From contig OW387136.1 of the NCBI GenBank assembly GCA_936440205.1, positions 29,369,927 through 29,433,926 on the forward strand: a stretch of 64,000 nt of DNA, given 5' to 3'. The notes under the pieces are model-generated. The model was not told where the DNA came from. It made no database searches and saw only the letters and a program-made list of their open reading frames with translations. Each line of letters starts with the position of its first letter. The stretch's first letter is position 1. Made by a program: the position numbers and the translations under genes. This DNA comes from Lepidonotus clava. Lineage: Eukaryota; Annelida; Polychaeta; Phyllodocida; Polynoidae. Positions 35,701-43,218 of this stretch are shown one piece after another.

Positions 35701-37690
35701 CCAATTCTCCATATTGACAACCATTAAGAACACGGCCGACTACAGGTGTGCTGGTGTGAGTGTGTGTGGGTGTGTGTGTGGAGGTGGACGTTGGAATGTT
35801 AATAAGATTAAAATGGTTTTAACCCAAATGCACATCCTTCCAGGGGGCATTCGATGCTTCACTAAGCATTTTCTTCGGAATACCATATCCCACCTTTTAA
35901 TATAGCATGAATTAAAAGCAAATTGGTATTTAAGCATTCTTTTTCAATAATTTAGATCCCTTAATGGGCAACTAATTAAGGAATATCCCCTTGATGAAGA
36001 CAGAATGGTCGTTAACTGATGGAGGTGTGCTTATTGGTAACTGGAATAATGGTGATTATACAAGCACAGTGTCACTCTTTCTATTCAGAAAACTCGCGTT
36101 TACACGCGCGCCCATAAACGTTCCATGTAAAGTCATTAACCTAGTATTTTCCTGTCTTGATTTGCAGGAACAATTGGTTTGGTGGTGCTTGTGTACTAAA
36201 GTTGATTGACTTCATTGGGCATTAACATGCATTCTAAAATATCGAAATATTGGATGTATTCACCAACACAAGGAGCATTTGTCATTTGACAACCTTTCAA
36301 AGATAAGTTAGAAGCCTCGTGGTATTGATCAGAGTTTGAGAACAATAGACATGACTGCAGAGCCTGCTGAAAGACCGGTACTGTAAAGGAACGGAAGTTT
36401 GGTATGATGGTATCAGATTTGTATTAGGTTAAATAGGTTTATTGCACCGGAACACTCTTAGAAATACACTGAAGCTGGACTCGTTTGATCCCTTTATTCT
36501 TTTTTTTGCTGTGGTGGCCATTCTGTTATAATTGGTAAAGAGCAAGGTCACCTAAGTTTTACCGTCGGAAGTTTTACTTCGTATAGAGTAGGTGAGCCTT
36601 GAAATCTATCTATTATGTTGGTCCTTTGTCAATTTGTTAGAATTATAGATGTTTACTAGGTTCCAGATTGGGTCATGGTTGTCCTTTTTCGTTTTAGATA
36701 TTTTATTGATACTGGGAGTTACAATTTAGCCAAATGATTTTAAGATATTTAAGTTCAAATAAAACAAATTTACAGATTAATCAAGTGTATTTACATTCAA
36801 AGTAATTAAATACTTAGTAGTAAAGGCTGATTAAATAAAATTTGATAAATCTTCAGAAAGATGGCAATATTGGCGTGGGGTTAGCCCCTCACCCTTTACC
36901 CTTCCCAGTGATTCGTAAAGTCAGGCACTCAGAGCACAGCGTCATAGCTCAGTGGTTAGCTCAGCCACGCCCCCTTACGGGTGGGTGTAATAAAAAAGCT
37001 CTACCTTTCCTTCAAAAATTCTATGTTAAAACCCTAAAAAAGATGTGACTGTTGCGCAAGGTGATTGTAGCAACGATTGTGTAGCTATAATATTTTTGAT
37101 TGTAGTCTTAGATAAGGGGCAGGAGCGGTCTCACCTGTGTTGTAGTAGGCAATGTTTATTATGGAACTAGGCCCTCACCTAGATCCGTCTCTGCGATACA
37201 CCAGGCCAAAGAACCAGTAGGGGTGTAGGGTCGCCACCACAGGGACACTACTGGACCCCCAGGGTAGGGGTCCGGACAGTCGGAGACTTCTTGCTTGTTT
37301 CATCCTGCAAACTTGTTCATTTTGTTCATTGATTCGAACCATTGCAATTCTTAAACCAAGCTTATTTTCTCTTTTAAGAATAATTTTGTTTGGCATAAAA
37401 TCATGTGGCGGCTTCTCGTAGTTATCTTCCAGATAATAATCAAAAAAGTGAAAGAAATTCATTTCTATTTCGAAAGAGCAGATTTTATTCCAAAAGTCTA
37501 CATGACCCGACGGAGGTATTGAACCTTTTTCTCCCTTCTTGCAGATCTCGTGATGAAGCAGCTAAAAACGGAAAGCCAGCCTCCAGAGGGCAGCAGTAGT
37601 GATAACCTGCTCCGCGAAGCTAAAGTCAAACTGGCGTCCCTCCGCGAGATGGCGCTGTCTGCCCGCAAGGCGCAGGCGCAGGACGACTGA
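5629..37690 (+). CDS. UFL1: UFL1, E3 UFM1-protein ligase 1 (16 exons, lacking the first coding exon)
   Basis: UFL1 is the E3 ligase that transfers the ubiquitin-like protein UFM1 from the E2 UFC1 to substrates such as ribosomal protein RPL26, at the ER membrane in complex with DDRGK1 and CDK5RAP3; it has no RING or HECT domain. The 16 exons join in one frame of 755 codons plus stop; the human protein has 794 residues, so only about the first 25-30 are missing. Conserved blocks seen in order are LSERNCIEIVQRL, VDGKEYLTPQELGKEIREEL and VDLQQILNVDLSHIQNKAAE (N-terminal winged-helix part); LGQLVDD and YDLPGDFL; FTEAFVSRHRAKIRG; GTWIDLM; a Lys-rich low-complexity linker encoded by exons 9257-10111; FEKGIKHF; VCSDITNLVFN; and HAPGRCVP near the C terminus. 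All introns are GT-AG. Exons 5629-10806 are compact, then introns of 12.7 and 7.0 kb follow. Its role is known for the family and transferred by similarity; the identification is firm. Confidence 0.97.
6113..6239 (+). CDS. UFL1: UFL1 exon (residues 49-90)
   Basis: Acceptor TTTTCAG, donor GTACGT. It encodes RINLVDLQQILNVDLSHIQ and the LGQLVDD segment of the N-terminal region. The donor inside GATGAGTAC was chosen because it gives D-S-Y-L-D with the next exon, matching the family D-E-N-Y-L-D. Confidence 0.95.
6435..6549 (+). CDS. UFL1: UFL1 exon (residues 91-129)
   Basis: Acceptor TATTTTAG, donor GTAAGT, ends in phase 0. It encodes SYLDSICEEINDKLEEAGQ and YDLPGDFLFD. Confidence 0.95.
6759..6889 (+). 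CDS. UFL1: UFL1 exon (residues 130-172)
   Basis: Acceptor CTTCCAAG, donor GTAAGA. It encodes AIAARLGTIIKGRID and NVLFTEAFVSRHRAKIRGAL, a strongly conserved block of the family. Confidence 0.95.
7459..7517 (+). CDS. UFL1: UFL1 exon (59 bp, residues 173-192)
   Basis: A small exon with acceptor CCTTTCAG and donor GTAAGT. It encodes PTPVTPLISHLRLQERLFY, parallel to the human PTAVNSLISKYGFQEQLLY, and is placed by phase continuity on both sides. Confidence 0.93.
7708..7854 (+). CDS. UFL1: UFL1 exon (residues 193-241)
   Basis: Acceptor CCTACAG, donor GTGAGT. It encodes ILDDLVSSGRLSGSISGGRQ, then YVPTIYTEAQNQWVDNFF and QNGHL, all colinear with the family. Confidence 0.95.
8258..8433 (+). CDS. UFL1: UFL1 exon (residues 242-300)
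   Basis: Acceptor GTTGACAG, donor GTAGGT. It encodes EYDALTRLGISDP, a basic FIKKRIKDP segment, LKTCCVGG and EGTWIDLM. Confidence 0.95.
8861..9031 (+). CDS. UFL1: UFL1 exon (residues 301-357)
   Basis: Acceptor TTTACAG, donor GTAAGT. It encodes YLPSVFSVNDANQIVQKC and DSIVVSEKFIKECSAPF; the VVSEKFI core is conserved. Confidence 0.95.
9257..9368 (+). CDS. UFL1: UFL1 exon (residues 358-394), start of Lys-rich linker
   Basis: Acceptor TGCCCTCAG, donor GTAAGA. It encodes an Ala-rich helix-like stretch and then GKEDKKDQRRKKAS, matching the family's KKDKKDERRRKA segment. It is probably disordered. Confidence 0.93.
9859..10111 (+). CDS. UFL1: UFL1 exon (residues 395-478), basic linker and acidic patch
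   Basis: Acceptor CCTTGCAG, donor GTTAGT. It encodes a Gly/Lys-rich KTKSVKKKYKGRGG stretch, an acidic DDGSDDD patch, then FLSAEEIEEELRKNQ and LITELAQHLFR, aligned with the human DEIEDFLRKH region. Locally GC-rich. Confidence 0.95.
10640..10806 (+). CDS. UFL1: UFL1 exon (residues 479-534)
   Basis: Acceptor TTCCAACAG, donor GTAGGT. It encodes PLRRAYQEVARSVFMQS and LWTNVQLFEKGIKHFTG. It precedes the 12.7-kb intron. Confidence 0.95.
10807..13263 (+). other. UFL1 intron, left part, no feature seen
   Basis: Start of the 12.7-kb intron. Mostly AT-rich; no exon-like or repeat-bordered sequence was found. Confidence 0.5.
13264..13510. repeat. Imperfect tandem duplication, period about 145 bp
   Basis: Two units share CACCC-GCGCCC-GCAACAG, AAGTGCATG-GTACTAAAGGT, a TTTGAGG-GCCC-GCAACAG block and CATATGC-TTGAACTTGAA. 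They differ by point changes and small gaps. Not coding. Confidence 0.75.
13574..13766. mobile_element. TTAA-type MITE, copy 2 (193 bp)
   Basis: Ends are AGGGACATTCTCGTC and GACGAGAACGTCCCT, with TTAA at 13570-13573 and 13767-13770. It is the same family as 1870-2059 and better preserved: its terminal inverted repeats match over about 20 bp. Non-coding; likely mobilised by a piggyBac-like transposase elsewhere. Confidence 0.88.
13951..14099. mobile_element. Short hAT-like MITE relic
   Basis: The left end CACTGGCAGATCCAGGG and the right end CTCTGGGTCCGCCACTG are imperfect inverted copies of the CAGTGGCGGATCCAG type of terminus, common among hAT-derived MITEs. The expected 8-bp target duplication is not clear. 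It contains a C-run. Confidence 0.5.
14865..15418. mobile_element. Foldback-type element with hairpin-forming tandem repeats
   Basis: About 28-bp imperfect inverted ends (GTCGGACGGGACCGTCTATT, against GTCCGACC...TCTATTC read from the right) enclose five tandem units of 54-57 bp (about 14885-15175). Each unit carries an internal inverted repeat of the type AACCCACGCG ... CGCGTGGGTT. The right half holds shorter units, GCCCACACGCGATGATTT and CGTGGGTTCAAAGTC. Frames open across it on both strands come from the repeats and are not taken as genes. Confidence 0.7.
15419..18840 (+). other. UFL1 intron, mid part, no gene seen
   Basis: No exon-like block or RNA gene could be supported. It includes simple runs: a C-run near 16496-16508, a G-run near 17642-17653 and a short TTGCTG microsatellite near 17871-17896. 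Confidence 0.5.
18846..19035 (+). promoter_or_regulatory. Duplicated TATAAATA block next to a TGACGTCA site
   Basis: The 19-bp GACTATAAATAACGAATAT occurs twice about 147 bp apart (near 18865 and 19012). A perfect CRE-type TGACGTCA lies just upstream of the first copy and a CGCCCC-rich patch just after the second. This could be a core promoter or a transposon end; there is no transcript evidence and no gene is anchored to it. Confidence 0.25.
21050..21500. repeat. Two diverged direct copies of an about 230-bp unit
   Basis: Shared blocks are AATAAATCGGA-TAA, TCATCGAA-AAGGCAGAGA, TTGTTGGTTAC, ACCGTCGATCTGCTTG-AGAT and GAGTGTACA-TG-GTCATT. A weaker third relative seems to lie at 19600-19750. No coding frame; origin unknown. 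Confidence 0.6.
21571..21739. mobile_element. Palindromic MITE (169 bp)
   Basis: The left arm GCGTCCACATGTGGCGACTA and the right arm, read inversely as GCGTCCCCAATTGGCGACTA, go on into matching AAACCC, GACTAGTTG and GGTGGTCCA blocks. The whole element can fold into one long hairpin. The target duplication is unclear. Confidence 0.75.
21765..21900. repeat. G-rich minisatellite
   Basis: Repeated GTATGGGGGTAAGGGGGTGA units are followed by GGTGAAGAG and ATGTCATGGGG units. A related GGGGTAAGGGGGTGAAGGGG tract recurs near 22118. Diverged direct copies of an AACCGGAGCTC-TC-GTTTC block lie at about 21975 and 22236. Confidence 0.7.
22340..23555 (+). other. UFL1 intron end, no feature seen
   Basis: AT-rich sequence up to the exon at 23556; nothing further supported. 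Confidence 0.5.
23556..23686 (+). CDS. UFL1: UFL1 exon (residues 535-578)
   Basis: Acceptor TTTACTCAG, donor GTGAGT. It encodes DTAAQLTKHLLKTVCSDITN and LVFNAVATQHM. It lies alone between two large introns. Confidence 0.95.
24880..25350. repeat. GC-rich tandem segments with very long G runs
   Basis: GCCGGGTAGG-GGAGGAGGAG units occur three times (near 24883, 25218 and 25289), separated by GTGACCGGC-type spacers. They end in pure G tracts of about 14 and 19 bases near 25256-25270 and 25313-25331. The + strand is strongly G-quadruplex prone. There is no exon evidence. Confidence 0.75.
26098..26412. mobile_element. MITE with about 45-bp terminal inverted repeats
   Basis: The left end reads GCACCCCATACACCTA then CTTCTTATTTAAGAGG-AGAGGAAGGT. 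The right end, read inversely, has the same blocks in the same order. The interior is about 220 bp and non-coding. No clear target duplication; family not assigned. Confidence 0.8.
26986..27165. repeat. Dispersed repeat, copy related to 36536-36960
   Basis: AGAGCAAGGCCCCTGAAG, TTTACCATCGGATGTT and later CCCAGTGATTGGTCAAGTCA and AGAGCATGGCGT blocks reappear in the same order and orientation at 36536-36960. Probably a SINE family; see the tRNA-like box in that copy. Confidence 0.55.
28021..28255. repeat. 21-bp minisatellite, about 11 units
   Basis: Units of the type ATACCAGAAAACACTGCGCC G alternate with ATTACCAGAAAATGCTGCGC variants, suggesting a 42-bp higher-order pair. The period is a multiple of three, so long shadow frames stay open on both strands (up to 135 codons). 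I do not call a gene here. Confidence 0.85.
28866..28932 (+). repeat. tRNA-like SINE relic (weak)
   Basis: The order GGTCCAATAGGTAGGACACC, then CTGACTGCAACGTGGG, then CCGGGGTTTGCCTGCCGG resembles the D arm, anticodon arm and T arm of a tRNA-derived SINE head, with a degenerate box B. An A-rich stretch follows. Confidence 0.35.
29340..29415. repeat. Dispersed repeat with GGACCCC/GGGGTCC hairpin, related to 37212-37292
   Basis: It shares GCCACCAC, a hairpin-forming GGACCCC-AGG-AGGGGTCC and GGACAGTCGGAG-CTTCTTG with 37212-37292. The element borders are not visible. Confidence 0.55.
29416..30698 (+). other. UFL1 intron end, no feature seen
   Basis: AT-rich; no exon or repeat border supported before the exon at 30699. 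Confidence 0.5.
30699..30782 (+). CDS. UFL1: UFL1 exon (84 bp, residues 579-606)
   Basis: Acceptor TTTGCTTCAG, donor GTTAGT, phase 0 at both ends. It encodes VRLKLLGKLPEDETKAILTK then LHSSLNAK, matching the human [24 protein letters not shown]. Confidence 0.95.
31092..31183 (+). CDS. UFL1: UFL1 exon (residues 607-636)
   Basis: Acceptor TTTTCATTAG, donor GTAAGT. It encodes TPEEFLKQLDVICGSGHL and a basic KKPDKKKER end. This is less conserved than its neighbours but keeps phase and position. Confidence 0.9.
31184..33199 (+). other. UFL1 intron with an 18-base C run
   Basis: No gene seen. A pure C tract occupies 33001-33018, shortly before the GC-rich exon at 33200. Confidence 0.6.
33200..33411 (+). 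CDS. UFL1: UFL1 exon (residues 637-707)
   Basis: Acceptor CTCTTGCAG, donor GTGGGT. It encodes QLVFAHRQALAEQLKAEEQL and HAPGRCVPAVLAEL, the conserved C-terminal helical block. It is very GC-rich compared with the surrounding intron. Confidence 0.96.
33440..33944. repeat. GT-rich minisatellite, unit about 80 bp with short sub-repeats
   Basis: Units contain GTGGGTGTAGGTATGGG, TGTAAGTATTAATAAG and GTTATGGATGTTGGTATTAAT. The array begins about 30 bp after the UFL1 donor at 33412, is interrupted at 33945-35208 by two transposons, and resumes at 35209-35320 and 35481-35550. Confidence 0.85.
33945..34510. mobile_element. Harbinger-like MITE (566 bp, TAA target duplication)
   Basis: Ends are AGGCCCGGACACATATACCA and, read inversely, ACGCCCGGACACATATACCG. 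They are flanked by TAA at 33942-33944 and 34511-34513. A 3-bp TAA duplication fits PIF/Harbinger elements. No transposase frame. Inserted in the minisatellite. Confidence 0.8.
34521..35208. mobile_element. TTAA-type non-autonomous element (688 bp)
   Basis: Ends are AGGTATTAAGAGGTG and CACCTCTTAATCCCT, flanked by TTAA at 34517-34520 and 35209-35212. The interior is non-coding. It sits 6 bp to the right of the preceding MITE's duplication, inside the same minisatellite unit. Confidence 0.8.
35209..35550. repeat. Continuation of the GT-rich minisatellite with a small palindromic insertion
   Basis: Minisatellite units at 35209-35320 and 35481-35550 match those at 33440-33944. Between them about 155 bp contain GATTTGGGCCT and AGGCCCAAATC in inverted order around a CGGG/CCCG hairpin, probably another small MITE. 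A related GCCGGACGATTTTACG segment lies near 35640. Confidence 0.65.
36536..36960 (+). repeat. SINE-like dispersed repeat with tRNA box A
   Basis: Blocks shared with 26986-27165 end in GTCATAGCTCAGTGGTTAGC, a perfect box A (TAGCTCAGTGG at 36945-36955). No box B follows, so it is a relic or a partial copy. The two family members differ by internal insertion. Confidence 0.5.
37212..37292. repeat. Dispersed repeat related to 29340-29415
   Basis: It carries the same GCCACCAC, GGACCCC/GGGGTCC hairpin and GGACAGTCGGAG-CTTCTTG blocks, about 250 bp before the last UFL1 exon. Confidence 0.55.
37545..37690 (+). CDS. UFL1: UFL1 terminal coding exon with TGA stop (residues 708-755)
   Basis: Acceptor CTTCTTGCAG. 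It encodes DLVMKQLKTESQPPEGSSSD, then a helical, basic LREAKVKLASLREMALSARK tail and the stop at 37688-37690. The human C terminus ends in the same arrangement (LQELSSSIKDLVLKSRK). Confidence 0.94.
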
Positions 37691-38400
37691 GTGGGGCGGG
37701 AGAGGGGTGGGGAGGGTGGCGTCAGCAATCTCCACTGATAACCTCAGTTGTCCCACAACTGTCCTCACAATCGCGGTAACTGTCCTCAGAATCACGCCAA
37801 CTGTCTGGGGCTTCCCGCCACCCGACGGGGGGTGGGACTTTAACGGTACACCGCCGAGGGCCTCGTTTCAGGGTCACGACCCAGCCCCACTGCCTCGAGC
37901 GGCATCGAGCCTATCATATGCCACTCTGAGCATTATGTTATCATTCATATGACTCATGTAACGCCAGAATATATGGGGATTGACACATCCGAGATGACGT
38001 CATACTCTATTTGAAATTTCGTGATTGATATGCCTATAATTCATATTGCAGTATACACGTGGATATGTAATATTTGATTCAAGGAATCAATTACAATATC
38101 TTATGCTTTAATATCAATTGACTGTAATAATATTGTCTTTCCCATACATTGGCATTATTGTTCGCAGGTAATTCTATCCCAATTTTGTCTTTACTTCCAT
38201 TTATTTGAATGTAAATCAATTCCCTATCCTTCATATATCTGTATACTGATTCCCTACTGTCCACTCCAGGAGAGGCTTATGTACAAACGGTAACAATCCG
38301 GGTAGAGCCGTCTATTCGGGGCGGGATCATGGTGAGGTGTCCGTATGCAAAAGAACTGCTTCACAGAGAAAGAGGAATAAATTATTTATGGCAAATGGCG
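37691..38400 (+). other. UFL1: Probable UFL1 3' untranslated region
   Basis: The sequence after the TGA has no splice need and remains moderately GC-rich for 200 bp. The first canonical AATAAA on the + strand is at 38376-38381, so a 3' UTR of about 0.7 kb is plausible. The cleavage site is unproven. Confidence 0.4.
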
Positions 38401-40449
38401 GGTGTTTTGTTACGTTTGTGGTACAATGCACGGCTCGTGGGGATGGGATGGGGGAGAAATCAGGGACGCATTTGGATGTCGATAGACGGAATACGATTTT
38501 CTTCAAAGAAACCTCCCAAAAGTTTTCTTTTTTTGTCTTATTTCAGATTGTTTCACTTAAACACATAGAATTTGCTTACGTCACGTTTATAGCATTTTAA
38601 GAACATTTCGGACTGTAATATGTCTTTTATGACCTTTTTCATGAACCCTGGTTTACATCCCTGCAATACAAACGAAGTCCCGAAGCAGATGATATATTGC
38701 TTTATATCCATGGACAGAAGCAGGTGATTAATAAATTTGAAATGATAATAAAATCGGAAGTGAGCACGACAAATACTCTTGGTTGACAGTGATATTTTGC
38801 AGTAAATTGTCCAAAGCTACCTCCTTGAGTAGACTCTACTGACTGTTAGACCGCGGCTTTTGCCGAAAACTAGGATTAGCAGACATAAAGCCAGACTTAA
38901 AGGCCTATTTTCAAAAGAGATTTCTCGTACAAAACAAACGAAGTAACTTGTTAACATTATGTCTTGAAGTTTCAAATTGACACAAGACATTAATGGAGAA
39001 TCTATTTGAATATGAAGTTTAACGAAAAAGCTCAAGGTTCAATGGGAAAAAAAGTCCATAGCGTAGACTTTGGCCGTCTGCAGAACTGTGCAAAACGTGG
39101 AGCCTTGCTATCTCATTACATGTCATGCAAAGGTCTGAATAATCTATAGGAAAGGGAAGCATTTCGAAAGACATCTTGGTACTATTAAAGTAAAAACCAG
39201 TTGTCTGCCAGAATGTGAAAGAATGCTCTATTTTACCCGTTTTTCATCCAAATGTAACTTTCACGTCAGATGGTAAAGCTGATGGTGAAGTGACGAACTC
39301 CGTCTGTTAAAGTGAGTCCATGCATGGTTAATTAAAGGGATTTCTGACAGGTCATACAGTTACCTATAGTGAGAAAAATAACAGAACTCCCTATCAATTA
39401 ATATTTGATTATCTAGAAACACTTATATGATACAAAGTATGATGTTACAATAGCATCCTCACTCTGTACAATTAAAGATCCTCACATTTTACTGATACTA
39501 TATACTATGAATATGGCTGTCTAGTTGAAATACATTTAATAGTCGGTGACTGGTTCTTTCATGGAGATTTTAAACATCAAATTCCTCTTGATATAACTAA
39601 AAGTCTCTGTAAACGGCACTGAGAAATTAGCTGTTAAAAATATAACTTGTTTACGTCTAACATGTTTAAAAGCCAGATAAAAAAAATATTTAAAAAAGAA
39701 CTTGATACCACTGAAATAGTATATGCCCCACCGAGATTAAATCAGATGCTCTGAATCGTGTTAATTTACCTGTGTTACAAGTGTATGACTGATAATTAAC
39801 ATGATCAATGTTGTCGCATGACCTGTCGCATTAGCCCAATCTCTAAAATCCATTCTTATCGATTTCAGTTTTTAAGCTGTCAAATTCTCCTTGTTGAATT
39901 GCATCTATGACAGCTATTAATCAACGCGATATTCAGGTGCATGGTTTATTTTTATAATATTTAGATAGAAAGGCATACGGTGTAAAAAGTTCCGTTTACT
40001 CGGTCAATCCATATAATATCGTATTGGGCATGAACCGATAAAAAAGCTACTTTATCACCCCTTATCACATGGCTCACTAACCGAAGCCCCACCGTCATTA
40101 ATCAGGCACAAATACAATACTGCATTACGCAGTCTATATTTCGATGATATCAGCAGATTTACCATGCCTTCATAGTACTTATATATATTCTATATTTGCG
40201 GCTGCTCATATACAAATAACAAACGAGCCCCTAAGTCGTCGGACAAACTCGTCCTGACTTTCTACCTCACGTTTCCTCATTCCTATTCAATTCCCATTCT
40301 TCATTTGTGCCTACCTTATTCTGAAATAATTCAATAAGTTGTTCTGGTTCTTCACTTCCAACCTCTCCATTCCACCACAGACCCAAACACGTATGCACAC
40401 ATGTATACACACAAGCATGCGTGTTTTCGTCACCACGGTTACATATTAT
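38401..40449. other. Intergenic, no feature seen
   Basis: AT-rich sequence downstream of UFL1. No exon, RNA gene or transposon border supported. Confidence 0.5.
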
Positions 40450-40752
40450 GTGAAATTTTGGGGCATGGGACCTTTAAATTATTATCTCCGCTGAGTGGTG
40501 CGTGACGTCAACGTTCCATAACGTTGTTTATGAAGATTTGTTGTAACGTCACTATAAATATCGGGCCGCAATGGTTTGCATTCAGTTGCTCCCACACCAC
40601 GGACCTGTACACATCATCAATCATTTAGCTTATTGTTATAGGAGGATTTGATAGATATTTCCCATATTTATATATGCCCAAACTATATCACTTGTTACTT
40701 GTTATTCCCATATTTTAGCTAATTATTAATCCCAATTAACGTAGCGGTAAAT
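40450..40752 (+). mobile_element. Solo A-linker-B terminal unit of a Ngaro-type element (fossil)
   Basis: The order and spacing match 49637-49946. It has an ATTTTGGGG start, a TGACGTCA-like patch, CACTATAAATA, CAGTTGCTCCCACACCAC, the linker TAGCTTATTGTTATAGGAGG, then ATTTCCCATATTTAT, CACTTGTTACTTGTTATT and a GCGGTAAAT end. It is clearly diverged from the copy at 42096-49946, so older or of a sister subfamily. No internal region remains. Confidence 0.7.
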
Positions 40753-41221
40753 ATATAACTGTATAATATATAATTGTATACACAGAAGTCCACCCATGCC
40801 TTACCTAAGTTGCGACCTTTCATAGCCTACACAAGTAAGTTTATATGGCCTCATTCACTGTTCTTCATGTGGCTCATTCACTGTTGCAGCCACTTATGTA
40901 GTAACAATTTTAACACAATATCTCACCAGGGTGATCCCATAGAACTGATGAGCACCTGTTTCATAAAACAGTTTCTTTTGTTATCTTGGCCATTTCCTAG
41001 TGGAATACGGCATTTGTTATATCCCCATGCAATCTGAAATGACTAAACGTCATGTTTATGAATTATGAATAAAAAGATATAAACGCATCCAGAAACCTGT
41101 GTAGTTTTCTTTTTAATCAAACACCGAACGGTATTGAGCCGCATCGTATGTCTTCTTTATAAACTGTTGCCGGCTGCTGATACCCAATCATTGATTAGCC
41201 TTCCAGGAAGATCGGCCTCCC

Positions 41222-41430
41222 TTCTCATTGAACACACGCAGCACTTTGGCACACATCTTGGAGATCTCATTAAGGTGGTTCTTGAGGTAATCACAACCAA
41301 ACAGCTTCGTTTTATTGCGAAAAAAAAAACATTCCTTCCTCGTGGCTCATGTTTTCTGCATCTGCCTGTTTTTTCTTGTACCACTCACTCGCTCTTTGCT
41401 GCGCCTGAGAGTTCAAGATGGCGCACGTAG
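41222..41430 (-). pseudogene. Unidentified coding-like fragment
   Basis: On the minus strand, one frame reads NSQAQQRASEWYKKKQADAE and on to EEGMF (about 41332-41420). After a 10-base T run, another frame reads KLFGCDYLKNHLNEISKMCA and on to FNEKGG (about 41222-41310). Composition is protein-like and the frame changes at the T run, which suggests a decayed gene or transposase copy. Alternatively two exons are involved, but no consensus splice sites are evident. I do not recognise the protein. Confidence 0.3.
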
Positions 41431-42095
41431 ATGAAGTCAAAGCAGAGTTAGATATGAGCTATGGAGGCCTACATTTACCAAGCTGACTTGTGTAAACTTT
41501 CACATTCACAAAGTTATTATTGACCGCCAAACACACTCAAGGTGAAATGAGCTGAAATATACACACTTCACGACTTTCATGTTGGGAAAAAAACGTTGGT
41601 GAACTCCGCTTCCCAAGTCATATCCTGTGATATCTCAATGTAAATAAAGACTGATAATATTGTTATCGCTCGATTCGCAAAAGTTTGTCATATTAGAAAA
41701 CACGCCCTCAAGAGATGGTGTTGAGAGAAATATGCAATGAATAGTATAATTTAAATGTAAAATATGACGAATATCAATATAGGGCATATAGGAACATTTA
41801 AGATTTTCTATAATTAGAAATCATTAACAAGTGGCTCATGCTATCTACTACCATGATAATATGAAAACATGCAATTAGCCGTCAATGATGTGTTGAAAGT
41901 CGATGAAAATTGATTTACATTCAAATAACTTCATATAGTATACATGTATGTAGAGTACAGTCTTTATGCAACATCAAAATCAAGGGCGGTGTTCACAACA
42001 GCGAAGTAAGATTGTATTGTGACATGAACTGACTTCATATTCCTCATAACAGTTTGATTAAATCATCACCAGCCTAGAAAATTGTTGGCGGTAAC

Positions 42096-42269
42096 GTAAT
42101 ATTTTGGGTTCCGAGACCTCAAAATTGTTATTTCCGGGAGCAGGCGGTGACGTAACCTCTTCCATCACCGTGGTTACGCGGATCCGTTGTCGGGTCACTA
42201 TATAAACTCGGGGCGTAACCGTTGACTTTCAGTTGCTCACACACCACCGACCTGCTCACATCGTCTAAT
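42096..42269 (+). repeat. Ngaro terminal repeat A1 with promoter-like TATATAAA
   Basis: 174 bp, starting GTAATATTTTGGG and ending CACATCGTCTAAT, nearly identical to A2. It contains TTCCGGGAGCAGGCGG, a GTGACGTAAC site and a CTATATAAACTC TATA box about 70 bp before its end. It is the likely element promoter. Confidence 0.85.
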
Positions 42270-42716
42270 GGTAAAACCGGCTGGGGAAGCGGTTATTCTA
42301 CAGTAGAAAGGTTTCTGCTTACCGTGTGATAGGTTGGTTACGAAGATTTTTGTGCGCAGTTCCGTGAAATCCTGGGGGATGGCTGGCTTTAATTTTTGTC
42401 GCAATTGCAAAATGCGCCACGCCGCTCCAACGGGCAAAAAGTGCAAGGTTGCACATTCTGCGGGTGTGCAATTGAACGAGCAACAGGGCAAGGCCTATGA
42501 CGTTTCCTCGATTCGTCAAAAGGGAGAACAGATGTTTGCGAAACAAGGTGCAAAGATTGACAAGTTGGAGAAGACGGTTACGAGGATGTCGGAGAACATT
42601 GAGATACTCGTCAAAGCCACGCGGAAAGATGGTCGGCAAGACGGCTCAAGCTTCGTCGGATGAGGGATCCTCTTCGGAGTGGGAAGACGTAAAACCAAGA
42701 CGGCAGAAAAGACGGC

Positions 42717-42844
42717 TGTTATGTACTGACTGGTTTATTACTCAGAGATTCCTCAAGATGGCGCTGTGGGTTGTAGAACATACAGAAGAGCCGTCTGGTG
42801 GAGAGTACGGACATTAGCGTTTCCCGCGTTATAGATATACTACA
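42717..42844 (-). repeat. 3' LTR of the nested element (128 bp)
   Basis: Identical over 128 bp to 45971-46098 by eye. The TG/CA termini are read on the minus strand. The preceding + strand bases ACGGC at 42712-42716 are one half of the target duplication. Confidence 0.9.
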
Positions 42845-43218
42845 CTCCTTCACACCAAATATGTTACTCATGTCAATGATAACATTTTCTTACTATAGCT
42901 TAGTTTCTTTAAGTTACTTGTACTTGATAAGATAGATCTTAAATCTTACTTGTTACTTAGAGTAGCAATATGCTGGTAACTTAATAAATGTCTCTTGATA
43001 AATGTCTTTTGCTTTACTCTATAAATGTCTTTTTGTAAATGTCTTTTTCTTCTCTTCTTCTCTCCTCCACGCAAAAGTCTTTGATGTTATAAGAACTTTA
43101 ACCTTATAGTTATACTGAGCATAATACTTTAAAATGATGTTACAAATTACACTCAACAGTCTTTGTTTTAACTTCACTTCTTACCAACCGCAAAGTCTCT
43201 GAACTTCAAAGGCGCGGC

